NCBI RefSeq assembly: GCF_019429625.1
Contig: NZ_JAHXRW010000016.1
Location: 16,156-80,155 of the forward strand
Length of the DNA: 64,000 nt
Origin: Celeribacter sp. PS-C1
Lineage (GTDB): Bacteria > Pseudomonadota > Alphaproteobacteria > Rhodobacterales > Rhodobacteraceae
Direction: 5' to 3'
Shown: one piece after another, positions 45,500-53,783 of the stretch
Numbering within the stretch: position 1 is the stretch's first letter
Layout: the number at the start of each line of letters is the position of its first letter
Program-made: the position numbers and the translations under genes
The notes under the pieces: model-generated
What the model was told of the DNA's origin: nothing
Databases searched by the model: none
What the model saw: the letters and a program-made list of their open reading frames with translations, nothing else

Positions 45500-45549
45500 A
45501 ATATTGATTTTCAATATTAAATTGTTCAATTGTATTTACATATCCCCCA
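45500..45549. promoter_or_regulatory. Inverted repeat and arm-like motif near att
   Basis: AATATTGA-TTT-TCAATATT (45500-45518) is a perfect 8-3-8 inverted repeat 14 bp inside the att repeat. ATCCCCCA (45542-45549) recurs twice at the other end (61515-61522 and 61527-61534). Together they could be integrase or excisionase sites. Confidence 0.4.
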
Positions 45550-45729
45550 TATGGCCCCCCCACATAGACGAAGACTGTCGCGGAATATGTCGGAAATAAC
45601 AGCGCGACCAAACCGTTTCGCAGTCGTAACTTGTTCCTTCAGCGAACACGCTGACTTTCCCTAAAAATCGCATATTACGTTGCCGCGCCCTGCAGGCGCG
45701 GTCACATGTACTTTCAAAAGGAGCGGCAT

Positions 45730-46152
45730 ATGGACCTTGAACGCGCCATTGAAATTGCAGCCTCAGCCCACCGAGGGCAGTTTGATAAGGCGGGCCAGCC
45801 CTACATCTTGCACCCTTTGCGAGTGATGCTTGTCTGCGAAGGTGAGGTCGCACGCATCGTTGCTGTTCTGCATGATGTAATTGAAGACACCGACTGGACC
45901 CCGGATGCCTTGCGCGAAGAAGGCGCCAGCGCTGATGTTCTCGCCGCTTTGGATACCGTGACCAAGCGGAAGGGCGAAAGCTACTCCGAATTCATTGAGA
46001 GAGTGGCACAAAACCCCATTGGACGAGAAGTGAAAATCGCGGACCTGCGAGACAATATGGATCTGTCGCGGATTACCGAACCCTCCGAGGCTGATCTGGT
46101 GCGGATGGAGCGCTACCGTAGCGCGCTGGTGCGTCTGACCGATCATTACTAA
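45730..46152 (+). CDS. HD-domain (p)ppGpp hydrolase-like protein
   Basis: The 140-residue product has an AAGGAG site before ATG 45730. It contains the RelA/SpoT-type HD-hydrolase core only: AHRGQFDKAGQPYILHPLRV, VLHDVIEDTDWTPDAL (HDxxED motif) and KIADLRDNMD. No synthetase or regulatory domain is present, so it resembles a single-domain small alarmone hydrolase (Mesh1-like). It is the first gene inside the island beside the tRNA. It might lower alarmone levels; other nucleotides are possible substrates. Confidence 0.85.
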   Translation: MDLERAIEIAASAHRGQFDKAGQPYILHPLRVMLVCEGEVARIVAVLHDVIEDTDWTPDALREEGASADVLAALDTVTKRKGESYSEFIERVAQNPIGREVKIADLRDNMDLSRITEPSEADLVRMERYRSALVRLTDHY

Positions 46153-46243
46153 GATCAGTTGCTATGTAACGAGCACCTGACGGGACGATCTTGTCCCGTT
46201 AGAAGTCAGCTCTAGTTTAAAACTTCATTTCTAAGGCTTTTCT

Positions 46244-46498
46244 ATGCTTCCACCAAAAGGAATAGACTATTTCGCCCGAAAGGATGCACATATCTCAGTA
46301 GATGAGGTGTATGCCGTTTCCCATGATAGAAAGGCTGTAAAATGGAGTGTCGATCAGCGGCGCTGGGAGCCGATTTCACCTTCTTTGAGACTGGCGGAAA
46401 TGGTTCTCAATGCTCCACGATTTATGCCGCTAGAAAGTGCAGAATACGATCGGATATTCCGATTCATTGATCCGCCGCGCAATTTCACTCTCGAATGA
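46244..46498 (+). CDS. Hypothetical protein
   Basis: This soluble 84-residue protein has no recognised family. It is followed in the same frame, after a single TGA (46496-46498), by the next frame with a membrane span, so the two could be parts of one gene interrupted by a stop codon, or two genes by chance in phase. Confidence 0.5.
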   Translation: MLPPKGIDYFARKDAHISVDEVYAVSHDRKAVKWSVDQRRWEPISPSLRLAEMVLNAPRFMPLESAEYDRIFRFIDPPRNFTLE

Positions 46499-46540
46499 CG
46501 AATTCGCGAAAAATGGGAAGGATGGGTATTCCTCACGCTC

Positions 46541-46873
46541 ATGTTTTTGCCTGGTATTCCGCTTTGGTTCATCTGGGAAGAACCTGGAAGATGGTCAGGT
46601 CGTTACGGCGAATCCATTGCTGGTGTCGCTATCTTCTTGCAGGCTGCATCTCTGTATTTTCTCAGAGATCCGTTGATGCGGTGGATAATCCGACTATCCA
46701 AAAAGTTACACGCAGGTCGCAAGAAGCGATCGTCCGTCTGCATCAGTAACGACAACCCAGCTCTCGAATCCCTGCTGCAAAGTCTACGGGACATGCCCAA
46801 GGAGAGGGTTCGCGAATTGGCGACTTTGGGGGCTGAACTTGCACAACTGGACCGGGAGCAGAATGTTCGGTAG
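46541..46873 (+). CDS. Hypothetical membrane protein
   Basis: The first 40 residues hold two hydrophobic segments (FLPGIPLWFIW and SIAGVAIFLQAASLYFL). A basic and helical cytoplasmic tail follows, with 110 residues in total. No good ribosome-binding site precedes ATG 46541, and the hydrophobic stretch extends upstream of it (residues read WVFLTL), which supports readthrough or a lost start. No family is recognised. Confidence 0.45.
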   Translation: MFLPGIPLWFIWEEPGRWSGRYGESIAGVAIFLQAASLYFLRDPLMRWIIRLSKKLHAGRKKRSSVCISNDNPALESLLQSLRDMPKERVRELATLGAELAQLDREQNVR

Positions 46874-46885
46874 GCATTGAAGAAT

Positions 46886-47122
46886 ATGAAGGACGGGAAA
46901 GCTGGAGACAATCATCCGGAGATGCGTTTCTTTCTGGTTGATAACATTTTCCCTGCGATAGAGCCGGAACCTGGAAGAATGCTTCTGTTGGGAAGTGACG
47001 GCACTTGGGGTGAGATAGTACCACGTGAAGTCTTGGCCGACGAAGGTTCACCGGAGGTTTCCGAAGAGACGTTCTTGCCCGTGGTCGCGGGGCTCACCTC
47101 CAACGACAATGGCACGGTATGA
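46886..47122 (+). CDS. Hypothetical acidic protein
   Basis: The frame gives 78 residues from ATG 46886 (a TTG at 46877 is an alternative). It is acidic, with RFFLVDNIFP and MLLLGSDGTW strand-like segments, and has no motif. It follows the membrane-protein frame by 12 nt in the same orientation. Confidence 0.4.
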   Translation: MKDGKAGDNHPEMRFFLVDNIFPAIEPEPGRMLLLGSDGTWGEIVPREVLADEGSPEVSEETFLPVVAGLTSNDNGTV

Positions 47123-47315
47123 TCCTAATGATTGACGATCCAGTCAGCCCTCGCTTGCGGCCCAATCAGGACCTTTATCCGTCTTGCAGCGAACCACCTC
47201 TTCTAGCCGGAAAGTGACCATTGATTTCGGACATGTCCAGCACTATTTCCCATTCTCCGATGTTGATCCTCGCCAGTATGCGCCCCATACTCAATTCAAA
47301 TATATGGAGGTTGCG

Positions 47316-47495
47316 ATGTCTGAAAGTGAGTGTATTTGTGGCTGTGGTGAGATTACACGCGGCGGCCGGTTCCGCCCTGGCCATGACCAGAAGCTTCGCA
47401 AAGCAATTGAGGATGCTGTCGGCGGATTAGAAAGCCTTCGCGCAATCGCCGAAGCCCATGTGAAGCGCCCTATAACGACTAGCAAGCAAGAGTGA
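47316..47495 (+). CDS. Small cysteine-motif protein
   Basis: The 59-residue product with GGAGG 5 nt before its ATG begins with a CICGCG cluster followed by GGRFRPGHDQKLRK, a pattern shared by many small proteins and suggestive of a metal-binding knuckle. The rest is a helix. Function unknown. Confidence 0.6.
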   Translation: MSESECICGCGEITRGGRFRPGHDQKLRKAIEDAVGGLESLRAIAEAHVKRPITTSKQE

Positions 47496-47605
47496 TGGCT
47501 GGCCCCTTGTGGAGCCACGCACATGAAGAGCAGCGAGCGGCAACATAGCCCAAATGTAATTCTACTAAAGGCGTCATCTTAACCATCTAGATCGGAGTGC
47601 TACCT

Positions 47606-47980
47606 ATGGCGATTGATGAAAATGAATTGGTCAGACAGCTGGACGATAGCATTACAACTTCCGCGCGGACAAGTTACGAACTTTTTGCACGGGCCAAATT
47701 TCCCACAACTCTTTCAGCTCAATTCGGCGGTCACGGCTATATTGATCGAGAGCTACGCTTCCACCACAATGATCGCTGGTACTTCGCTGCCGTACTAAAC
47801 AAATCTTGGGTACTTTGGTACTTTCGGCGTCCCGCGATTTCTGACCTCGGCCTCAGCTCCAGCGATCTAATACAAATTTTCCCTGCTGCTGAGGTCACGT
47901 CTGGTGGCGAGGTGAAGATCCGCGTTCAGGATCAGATCACGGCTTACGCGCTTCTTGGTTGGCTCACTCAGACGCTATGA
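47606..47980 (+). CDS. Hypothetical protein
   Basis: The 124-residue product has GGAG 8 nt before ATG 47606. It is soluble and has an aromatic-rich centre (RWYFAAVLNKSWVLWYFRRP). No family is recognised. It is the last gene of a same-strand run of small genes from 45730. Confidence 0.5.
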   Translation: MAIDENELVRQLDDSITTSARTSYELFARAKFPTTLSAQFGGHGYIDRELRFHHNDRWYFAAVLNKSWVLWYFRRPAISDLGLSSSDLIQIFPAAEVTSGGEVKIRVQDQITAYALLGWLTQTL

Positions 47981-48201
47981 GATGAAGAGGTCTCGGTCCG
48001 GCCCAAAAGAGATCTTGGTTCAGATCAGCGTCGCGGCGACGCAGTATCGCAAAAGTCGACATTGGCGCGTCGCGCGGCATTTTTACGCGAATATGACCGC
48101 AATGCGGACTCTCTTACCATTCGCTGCGAAGTCTCCCTTTACGCAGTAGAAGGTAAAGGAAAGGTCTCGAAGACCTCGCCGACCACTCCGCCTCTACACT
48201 A
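47981..48201. other. Intergenic region without recognised gene
   Basis: No credible coding frame or strong structure is seen before the terminator of the outer-membrane-protein gene. Confidence 0.4.
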
Positions 48202-48247
48202 AAATAAAAGGCAGCGAACCAGTCTCTCTCGAGACGCGTTCGCTGCC
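48202..48247 (-). terminator. Terminator of the outer-membrane protein gene
   Basis: On the minus strand GGCAGCGAAC and GTTCGCTGCC (10-bp perfect arms, 18-nt loop) are followed by TTTTATTTT. It lies 34 bp after the stop. Confidence 0.85.
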
Positions 48248-48280
48248 CTTAGGTGTTAGATATGCAGTCGTGAGACGCGC

Positions 48281-48916
48281 TTAGAAGTTGTACACGACGC
48301 CAATGCTGAACATGTCGACATCTGCGCGACCTGTCGAATTGTCGCCAAATTCGCCAAAGTTTTCATATTCGGCGACAAAGCTGATCGGGCTTGCGGTGTT
48401 ATACTGAACGCCGACGCCATAGTAGACATCAGTTTTGGTGCTGGAGCTGGCGCCGGGGCCACCTGCCTCCGGAATGTCAAGGCTCGAGGTGTAGTTTTCC
48501 ACAAAGCGGTTGTTGGACAGACCCAATTTGCCGAATACCTCAAACTTTTCGTTGATGGCGTAGGTGCCTTTGGCGGCAATGAACCATGCATCTGTTTCCA
48601 CAGCGGCCTTGGTTGTGTAGGGCGTCTGGCCACCGTAAATGTCATAGTTGACGCTCGGGCTACCGAAATCCGCATAGCCGCCTTCGATAGCGAGGAATTC
48701 GTTGATCTCATATCCCAAAAAGATTTTGAAGGCCGTATCTTCTTCGTCATATGACGTGGTAACGCCCGAGTCGGCACCGCCAGCACTGAAGTCACTTCTG
48801 CTGAAGCTAGAGGAGGCTTGGCCAACACTTGCGCCGAGGTAGAGATCGCCTGCAAACATCGGGGCGGTTGTTGCCAGCAAGAATGCTGCGGCAAAAGCGG
48901 TTTTTGTAGTGAACAT
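48281..48916 (-). CDS. Outer-membrane beta-barrel protein
   Basis: The 211-residue product starts at ATG 48916 (AAAGGAAA upstream). A signal peptide (about 1-22, cleaved before DLYLGASVG) is followed by alternating amphipathic strands, each a tyrosine- and glycine-rich segment (GDLYLGASVGQAS, FLGYEINEFLAIEGGYADF, DVYYGVGVQYN). It ends in a C-terminal aromatic (VVYNF), the signal for outer-membrane insertion. It resembles OmpA-like eight-stranded porins. It is a candidate envelope cargo of the island. Confidence 0.85.
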   Translation of the reverse strand: MFTTKTAFAAAFLLATTAPMFAGDLYLGASVGQASSSFSRSDFSAGGADSGVTTSYDEEDTAFKIFLGYEINEFLAIEGGYADFGSPSVNYDIYGGQTPYTTKAAVETDAWFIAAKGTYAINEKFEVFGKLGLSNNRFVENYTSSLDIPEAGGPGASSSTKTDVYYGVGVQYNTASPISFVAEYENFGEFGDNSTGRADVDMFSIGVVYNF

Positions 48917-49459
48917 AGATTTTTCCTTTGGATACGGTTTCACTTTAAAGATTGGAATGGACTTTGGAGTGCATTGTGAGACGCGGCTTAAGTATTCGGC
49001 CTTCATGAAGATTTGATCTCGGTGTCTTCATCTGGATCAATCCATGTCCACTCTTATTCACAAAGCCCGGGATCAGTGTTCAATACTGATCTAAGCTGGG
49101 TTTTCCGCTATGATGTCACACGTCTTGGGATGAAATGTGACATCAACTTCTAATTGCATTTCTTTCGTCTCATTCTACCCTCTACTGACGCAGCGTCAAT
49201 ATTGATACTGGCACCCAAGTACTTTGATTGTACTTATTTTCTCGAATGCTTTCGATGAAAACGGCGAAAATATGCGTTTCCAAGTCTGTTGCGATTAAGT
49301 CGCTTTTTTCGGCATGTGGCGCGCCGCTTCACGCAGGTCGAAGAACTTGCCAGCAAAAAGGACTTTTGGCCAAGATGTCCTATTTCCAGCTATCCTTACG
49401 TAGCGTAAGATGGAAAGGCATGAGGACGCCCCCCCCATAGAAGGGGAGGTAGGGTTCTG
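48917..49459. other. Divergent regulatory region with several palindromes
   Basis: No gene is seen. Three perfect inverted repeats lie here: GATGTCACA / TGTGACATC (49112-49144, 15-nt gap), TGACGC-A-GCGTCA (49196-49208) and CTTACG-TAG-CGTAAG (49395-49409). They sit between the outer-membrane-protein gene and the divergent XRE regulator, which suggests control of both. Confidence 0.5.
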
Positions 49460-50134
49460 ATGCGCTTTGGAAGTGTAAGTAAAATGCCGATGAATTCTAG
49501 AAAAACATTCGACACACTCAACGTCAGGTGGCTGCGCCGGAAACTTGGCATGACCCAGATTGATCTGGCCGAAAAGCTGAACGTCGATCAGACCACGGTC
49601 AGCCGGTGGGAGCGCGGGATCGAAGAGCCGAGGCCCGCCAGTTATATGGCGCTTCGAGATTTGCTCGTGGCGTTTGACGATCGGCGGGTTATTCAGCGAC
49701 AGCTCGCCGTTATTCAAAACGATCTCGTCATCGGTGGCCTTGCGGATGACAAGATGCGGATATGGCATTTTTCTGAACGTGACAGAGAGCACAACATAAA
49801 ACACTTTAACGTTGATCTTAAGTCACATCTTGGTTGGGAGCTCGCACGACATGCCGCTTATTCGGGGCGCTCCGAGTTGTGGGAAAGAATGACCAAAGCC
49901 GGCGTCGGGGGCGAGGACCTCCTACTGCTTCGCACAGAGGTGCATTATGCCGACACGACTCATGTGAACCATTGGGAGCCGTGCTATGAGGATGGCCGTA
50001 TTTTCGCGTGGCAGACCGCCCTCGTCGAGAAAATCGCCGCCCCTTCGCCTCAAAACCTTGGTCTCATCGGCATGAGCGCAATCTATGCCGACAGCCCGAT
50101 GGAACTGACCGAAATCCACCGCGCGGAGGCGTGA
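49460..50134 (+). CDS. XRE-family regulator with C-terminal sensor-like domain
   Basis: The product has 224 residues. A Cro/CI helix-turn-helix (about 22-60: VRWLRRKLGMTQIDLAEKL, VDQTTVSRWERG) is followed by a linker. A second domain (about 80-215) contains tryptophan/histidine-rich segments (KMRIWHFSERD, HVNHWEPCYEDG) and resembles a PAS-like ligand-binding fold. GGGGAGG precedes the start. It is divergent from the outer-membrane-protein gene and lies next to the palindromes, a plausible local regulator. Ligand unknown. Confidence 0.8.
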   Translation: MRFGSVSKMPMNSRKTFDTLNVRWLRRKLGMTQIDLAEKLNVDQTTVSRWERGIEEPRPASYMALRDLLVAFDDRRVIQRQLAVIQNDLVIGGLADDKMRIWHFSERDREHNIKHFNVDLKSHLGWELARHAAYSGRSELWERMTKAGVGGEDLLLLRTEVHYADTTHVNHWEPCYEDGRIFAWQTALVEKIAAPSPQNLGLIGMSAIYADSPMELTEIHRAEA

Positions 50135-50545
50135 GCGTGCTTTCAGGTGCATCTTCGGAAGCAATGAGCGTCTTTTTGGCACCAATCTGATTTCACTGTA
50201 AAAAAGACATTTTCACGAACTTCCCCGAACGCATATTTTCGCCGTTCTTTGCGAGGTAGAAACATGTTTCTTTGCCCGCGCTCGTAGAGCGGAAAGAAGG
50301 CCGTCATCAAACTGTTATGACACTCTTTCTAAGATGCCCGCAGGCGCGAAAAGCGGAGAAGGTCGATACTATAACGGAACATTCGCGTGGCGGAGAGACT
50401 TTTGCTGGATCAAAGCTCAAGGAGCCTCAAAGGCACTCTTTTACTTAGATCGCCGCGCGCCCTCATGCAGAACTGATCGCAACACGTTTCATGATCAGAA
50501 ATGTACAAATTCTAAACAAAAACCAAACCGAAAGGGACAACCACC
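50135..50545. other. Intergenic region before lipoprotein genes
   Basis: No protein gene is supported. A long A-rich stretch just before the lipoprotein (50500-50540) includes the leader CCGAAAGGGACA, repeated before the second lipoprotein gene (about 51098), so both genes share an upstream element. Confidence 0.4.
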
Positions 50546-50848
50546 ATGAAAAACACGTCTATTCTGATTGCAGTCACCGCCGCCGCATTTGCATTGTCCG
50601 GCTGCGTGGAAATGGAAGACGCACCGGCCGGGACTCCGGCTGTGGGCAACGCCTATGATCTTTCCTCTTTCGAAGGCGCACGTGCCGGCCAAGCCGAAAT
50701 GGGCATCTCCAACCTCGGCTACGAAGCCATCCGGAGCGAAGGCCTGACCACCTGGTATTTCAACCGCTCGACCGGCGCCTGTGCACGTATCACCACGGCT
50801 GACGGTCGCTACTCCGACGTCACCATGCTGCCCGCTGAAGATTGCTGA
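50546..50848 (+). CDS. Small lipoprotein
   Basis: This 100-residue protein has a lipoprotein signal (residues 1-20, lipobox LSGC). The mature part is small and neutral with two further cysteines (GACARI and the terminal EDC). A leader element CCGAAAGGGACA and a 10-bp-stem terminator frame it. It is homologous in signal peptide to the next lipoprotein (MKNTS start). Function is unknown. Confidence 0.75.
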   Translation: MKNTSILIAVTAAAFALSGCVEMEDAPAGTPAVGNAYDLSSFEGARAGQAEMGISNLGYEAIRSEGLTTWYFNRSTGACARITTADGRYSDVTMLPAEDC

Positions 50849-50878
50849 TCAGAGACCCCTCTGACAAAAGCCTGATTG

Positions 50879-50910
50879 CGTCCCCGCGGTAAATTCGCGG
50901 GGACGTTTTG
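50879..50910 (+). terminator. Rho-independent terminator
   Basis: CGTCCCCGCG and CGCGGGGACG pair perfectly (7-nt loop) and TTTT follows. It lies 30 bp after the lipoprotein stop. Confidence 0.85.
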
Positions 50911-51119
50911 CATTTGAAAGGGTGTTATGGTCGATGCGCCTCAGCACGGGCATAGGTGTTGCCGGCGTATGGTCTGAGGGCCGGAGAGCAACGTCTGACC
51001 GCTCTCTCTCGCTACAGGTATTCGCCGTTCCGCTTCCTCATGAGCAATTGATCGAATCGTGCTGCTTGGACAAAAATGTTCACATTCCAAAGGCCACCTC
51101 ACCGAAAGGGACATCTCCT

Positions 51120-51425
51120 ATGAAAAACACTTCCAAGCTGATTGCTCTGGGCGCTGGCGCCCTCGCCCTAACCGCTCTGGCCGGTTGCGTCGAGACCGCG
51201 CCCGCTTCTTCGCGCATGCCAACGCCTGAAGAGCAGGCCTGCCTGAGAGATGTCACGCAAACGACGAATAACCCGGATGTTATCCTTCTGGGATCGAGTT
51301 TCTCACAAGCGGGAACTGAAGTCATCGTGGGTGTCGGACCGCAATCGGCCGAATGGCGTTGCATCGCATATAGCGATGGCTCGACCGATGGCATCATGTC
51401 CCTGACAGATGAAGGCGCACTTTAA
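51120..51425 (+). CDS. Small lipoprotein
   Basis: The 101-residue product has a lipoprotein signal (lipobox LAGC at about residues 19-22) and a mature part with two cysteines (EQACLRD, EWRCIAY). The signal sequence starts like that of the preceding lipoprotein and the leader contains the same CCGAAAGGGACA, so the two are probably paralogues. ATG 51120. Function unknown. Confidence 0.75.
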   Translation: MKNTSKLIALGAGALALTALAGCVETAPASSRMPTPEEQACLRDVTQTTNNPDVILLGSSFSQAGTEVIVGVGPQSAEWRCIAYSDGSTDGIMSLTDEGAL

Positions 51426-51433
51426 GAGCGTTC

Positions 51434-51470
51434 AAAAGCATGCCCGCGACTTGGTCGCGGACATGCTTTT
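51434..51470. terminator. Bidirectional terminator
   Basis: AAAAGCATG-C-CCGCGAC and GTCGCGG-A-CATGCTTTT form a stem with one mismatch and a 3-nt loop, with T-runs on both ends, between the lipoprotein and the convergent hydrolase. Confidence 0.85.
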
Positions 51471-51502
51471 CTCAATAAATAACGTGACGATTTTCAGGAG
51501 CA

Positions 51503-53047
51503 TTACTCTGCCTGCTCCGGAACCAAGAAAGAGAGTTCCGCTTCCTTCGACAGACACCCCGTGTCCAAATCCGACGCCGGATCATTCAGGAACCCCTCGA
51601 GGATTGAAAGCGCACAACGATTAAGGTTCGCGAGTTGAACATGGAAGCCTGCGGGAAAGATCACATGGGTTGCATTCGGCAAATGCGAGGCGACGTCCTC
51701 GGCCAAAAAATATGGGGTTTGGACGTCGAGCCCGCCACTCAGAAGCAGGACAGGTACATCGGTATCCACAGGCTCGTCGGAAGTTTCTGGCAGTTCGGCG
51801 ACATTTAGGATGTCACATAGCGCCACATATTGGCGCGCGACCGAAGACGCGAAAGACGCCGCATAAACGCCACTGCCGGATGTGTCTTCCTCGTCCAATG
51901 CATGTGGCGGATCATCCGAACAGACCATGGCCATATGCATCAACATAACTGACCCACTCTCATCATCGGAGAGAGAAGCAACCGCTTCGTTGACGGTCTG
52001 CGAGGCCAGCATTTCTGACAGCGCCTCTGGCCCCGCCGCAATTTGCTCGCTCAAAAAGACCGGAAGTGCCGCGGCGCCGTATTTGCTCGTCTGAAGTCCG
52101 TAAAGTGTCGCGGCGAGTTCTTCCGGTCCAACCTCTACTTGCACATCGCCACTTAAATCGGTGCCCTCCGGGAGCGGAACCGTGACCATTTTCGGCTCAG
52201 TCCCCAAGACGCCAAAGATCTCATCCACAAGTCCGGGAATGTCGAAATTTGCTGCACAGTTCGCCTGATCCAAGCAAAGCTCCGTCATGCGATTCAGCCC
52301 CCAAGACGCGCGTTTGGCCCGATCCTGGACCCAACTTTTCGTCGTCGGGCTTTCGACGCCGTCCAAGACCACGGCGGCGAGATGATCCGGGAAGGCTCGC
52401 ATATAAAACTGACCGAGAAGTGTCGCGTAGGAGGCCCCGTAGAACACGATTTTCTCATAGCCAAGCGCGGCGCGCACATCGTCGATATCCGCTGCGTTCT
52501 CAACGCTGTTGTAGGAGGAGAAATCCACACCCGCACCGGCATGCCGATCGATGCAGCTTTGAAGTGTCTCCGACGCCAGCGCTTCAGCTTCGGCCTCGTT
52601 CAGCCCTTGAGATAAAGCCTGCAAGCTCAGCGGTTTCACTTCGGGACAGGTCAACGCCGGTTTCGCACGGAAGGAGCCACGTTGTTCAAGGAGAACGACG
52701 TCGCGGCTCGCAAGCAGCCCTCCCAACAGCTCCGGTTGAAAGAGCGCCAATTCCATCTCGGAAATCAATGTCTGGCCGGGGCCACCCGCCAACATGAAAA
52801 GAGGCGGAGCACCTGTTTCTTCGGCCGCCTGCATGCGCAGATAGGCCAGTTCAATCTCGCCCGTGGCCTCGCCCGATCGGTTCTGAGCAACCGTGACATA
52901 TCCGCAATCGACCCCGCCATTGGGGGCCAGCGTGTCAGGCAGGCTGACGAAGCATTCCGCAACCTCTTCGTGGCTTGGCAACTCTTGAGCCTGTGCCGCA
53001 GCGGACATGCCAAGCAGCGCTACGCAGGGGAACAGATATTTCTTCAT
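51503..53047 (-). CDS. Exported S33-type alpha/beta hydrolase with TAP-like domain
   Basis: The 514-residue product has a signal peptide (about 1-20). The catalytic core has LAGGPGQTL (about 88-96), the nucleophile elbow YGASYAT (about residue 215), and near the C-terminus the acid in LSGGLDVQTP and the histidine in PAGFHVQ. Between them is a helical lid. The C-terminal region matches the TAP-like domain found in exported tripeptidyl aminopeptidases. The substrate is probably peptides in the periplasm. The downstream terminator is shared with a lipoprotein gene. Confidence 0.85.
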   Translation of the reverse strand: MKKYLFPCVALLGMSAAAQAQELPSHEEVAECFVSLPDTLAPNGGVDCGYVTVAQNRSGEATGEIELAYLRMQAAEETGAPPLFMLAGGPGQTLISEMELALFQPELLGGLLASRDVVLLEQRGSFRAKPALTCPEVKPLSLQALSQGLNEAEAEALASETLQSCIDRHAGAGVDFSSYNSVENAADIDDVRAALGYEKIVFYGASYATLLGQFYMRAFPDHLAAVVLDGVESPTTKSWVQDRAKRASWGLNRMTELCLDQANCAANFDIPGLVDEIFGVLGTEPKMVTVPLPEGTDLSGDVQVEVGPEELAATLYGLQTSKYGAAALPVFLSEQIAAGPEALSEMLASQTVNEAVASLSDDESGSVMLMHMAMVCSDDPPHALDEEDTSGSGVYAASFASSVARQYVALCDILNVAELPETSDEPVDTDVPVLLLSGGLDVQTPYFLAEDVASHLPNATHVIFPAGFHVQLANLNRCALSILEGFLNDPASDLDTGCLSKEAELSFLVPEQAE

Positions 53048-53080
53048 CGCCAGTCAAGCCTCCTCGAAGACGGTCTATAA

Positions 53081-53110
53081 AAAAGGCCCTCGCTTATCCG
53101 CGAGGGCCCG
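53081..53110 (-). terminator. Rho-independent terminator
   Basis: On the minus strand GGCCCTCGC, loop GGATAA and GCGAGGGCC (9-bp perfect stem) are followed by TTTTTT, 13 bp after the repeat-protein stop. Confidence 0.9.
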
Positions 53111-53122
53111 AAGAGACCCCTG

Positions 53123-53695
53123 TCAGTTACAAGCCGGATACATATACCGATCGGCTTCCGTTACATCGGCCGGGCAGCCTTGCGGGGCGGAATGATACCA
53201 GTGAACGATGCGACTTCCCGAAGCATTGAAAGAACACTGGAAAGACTGACCATCCGTGGTGCTGCCGTTCACGGCATGCGTGCCGTCAACCCGCTGACCC
53301 TCGTAGGTCACGGTCGCGATGTCGCTCGCCGAAACGCCAAGCTTTTGCGCGGCGTAAGAATTGCACGACGACATCATCTGAGAGGCGTCCGGCTGTGCCG
53401 CGACATGCGCTTCACCAGACTGATACCAACTCACAACATGCGTGCCAGCGGCGTTGAACGAACACTGGAACGACTGCCCCCGCGTCGTGCTCCCGTTCAC
53501 AGCATGTGTGCCATCGGTGCGCTGACCTTGATAGCTCAGCTCGGCAATGTCGCTCGTCGAGACGCTGAGATGCTTTGCGGCATATGTATTGCAGGACATC
53601 ATCATTTGCGCCTCATCAGCGGCAAAGGCCGCCGAGGCTCCGCCCATGATTGCTGCGGCTGTTGCGGCACGCACGGTCATAACTAGATAGTTCAT
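53123..53695 (-). CDS. Periplasmic protein with duplicated cysteine module
   Basis: The 190-residue product has a signal peptide (about 1-25). The mature protein consists of two about 65-residue copies of one module (about 31-95 and 106-170), each with two cysteines and the block DGTHAVNGSTT, then GQSFQCSFNA. A third short Cys-containing tail follows. The duplication suggests a disulfide-linked repeat fold. No known family is recognised. Confidence 0.7.
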   Translation of the reverse strand: MNYLVMTVRAATAAAIMGGASAAFAADEAQMMMSCNTYAAKHLSVSTSDIAELSYQGQRTDGTHAVNGSTTRGQSFQCSFNAAGTHVVSWYQSGEAHVAAQPDASQMMSSCNSYAAQKLGVSASDIATVTYEGQRVDGTHAVNGSTTDGQSFQCSFNASGSRIVHWYHSAPQGCPADVTEADRYMYPACN

Positions 53696-53783
53696 CGTTA
53701 ATATATCTTTCTGAGTTTAGGGTGGTTTGTTTCATTTCCGCCGAAATTTCGGGGTGTTGCAAGTCTGGTGGCACAACCGGCGC

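Noticed and set aside
46495..46749. 84-codon frame overlapping the 46244 gene by ATGA
   Set aside because: The ATGA overlap is attractive, but the product is arginine/histidine/tryptophan-rich and lacks the hydrophobic pattern of the parallel frame, which looks more protein-like.
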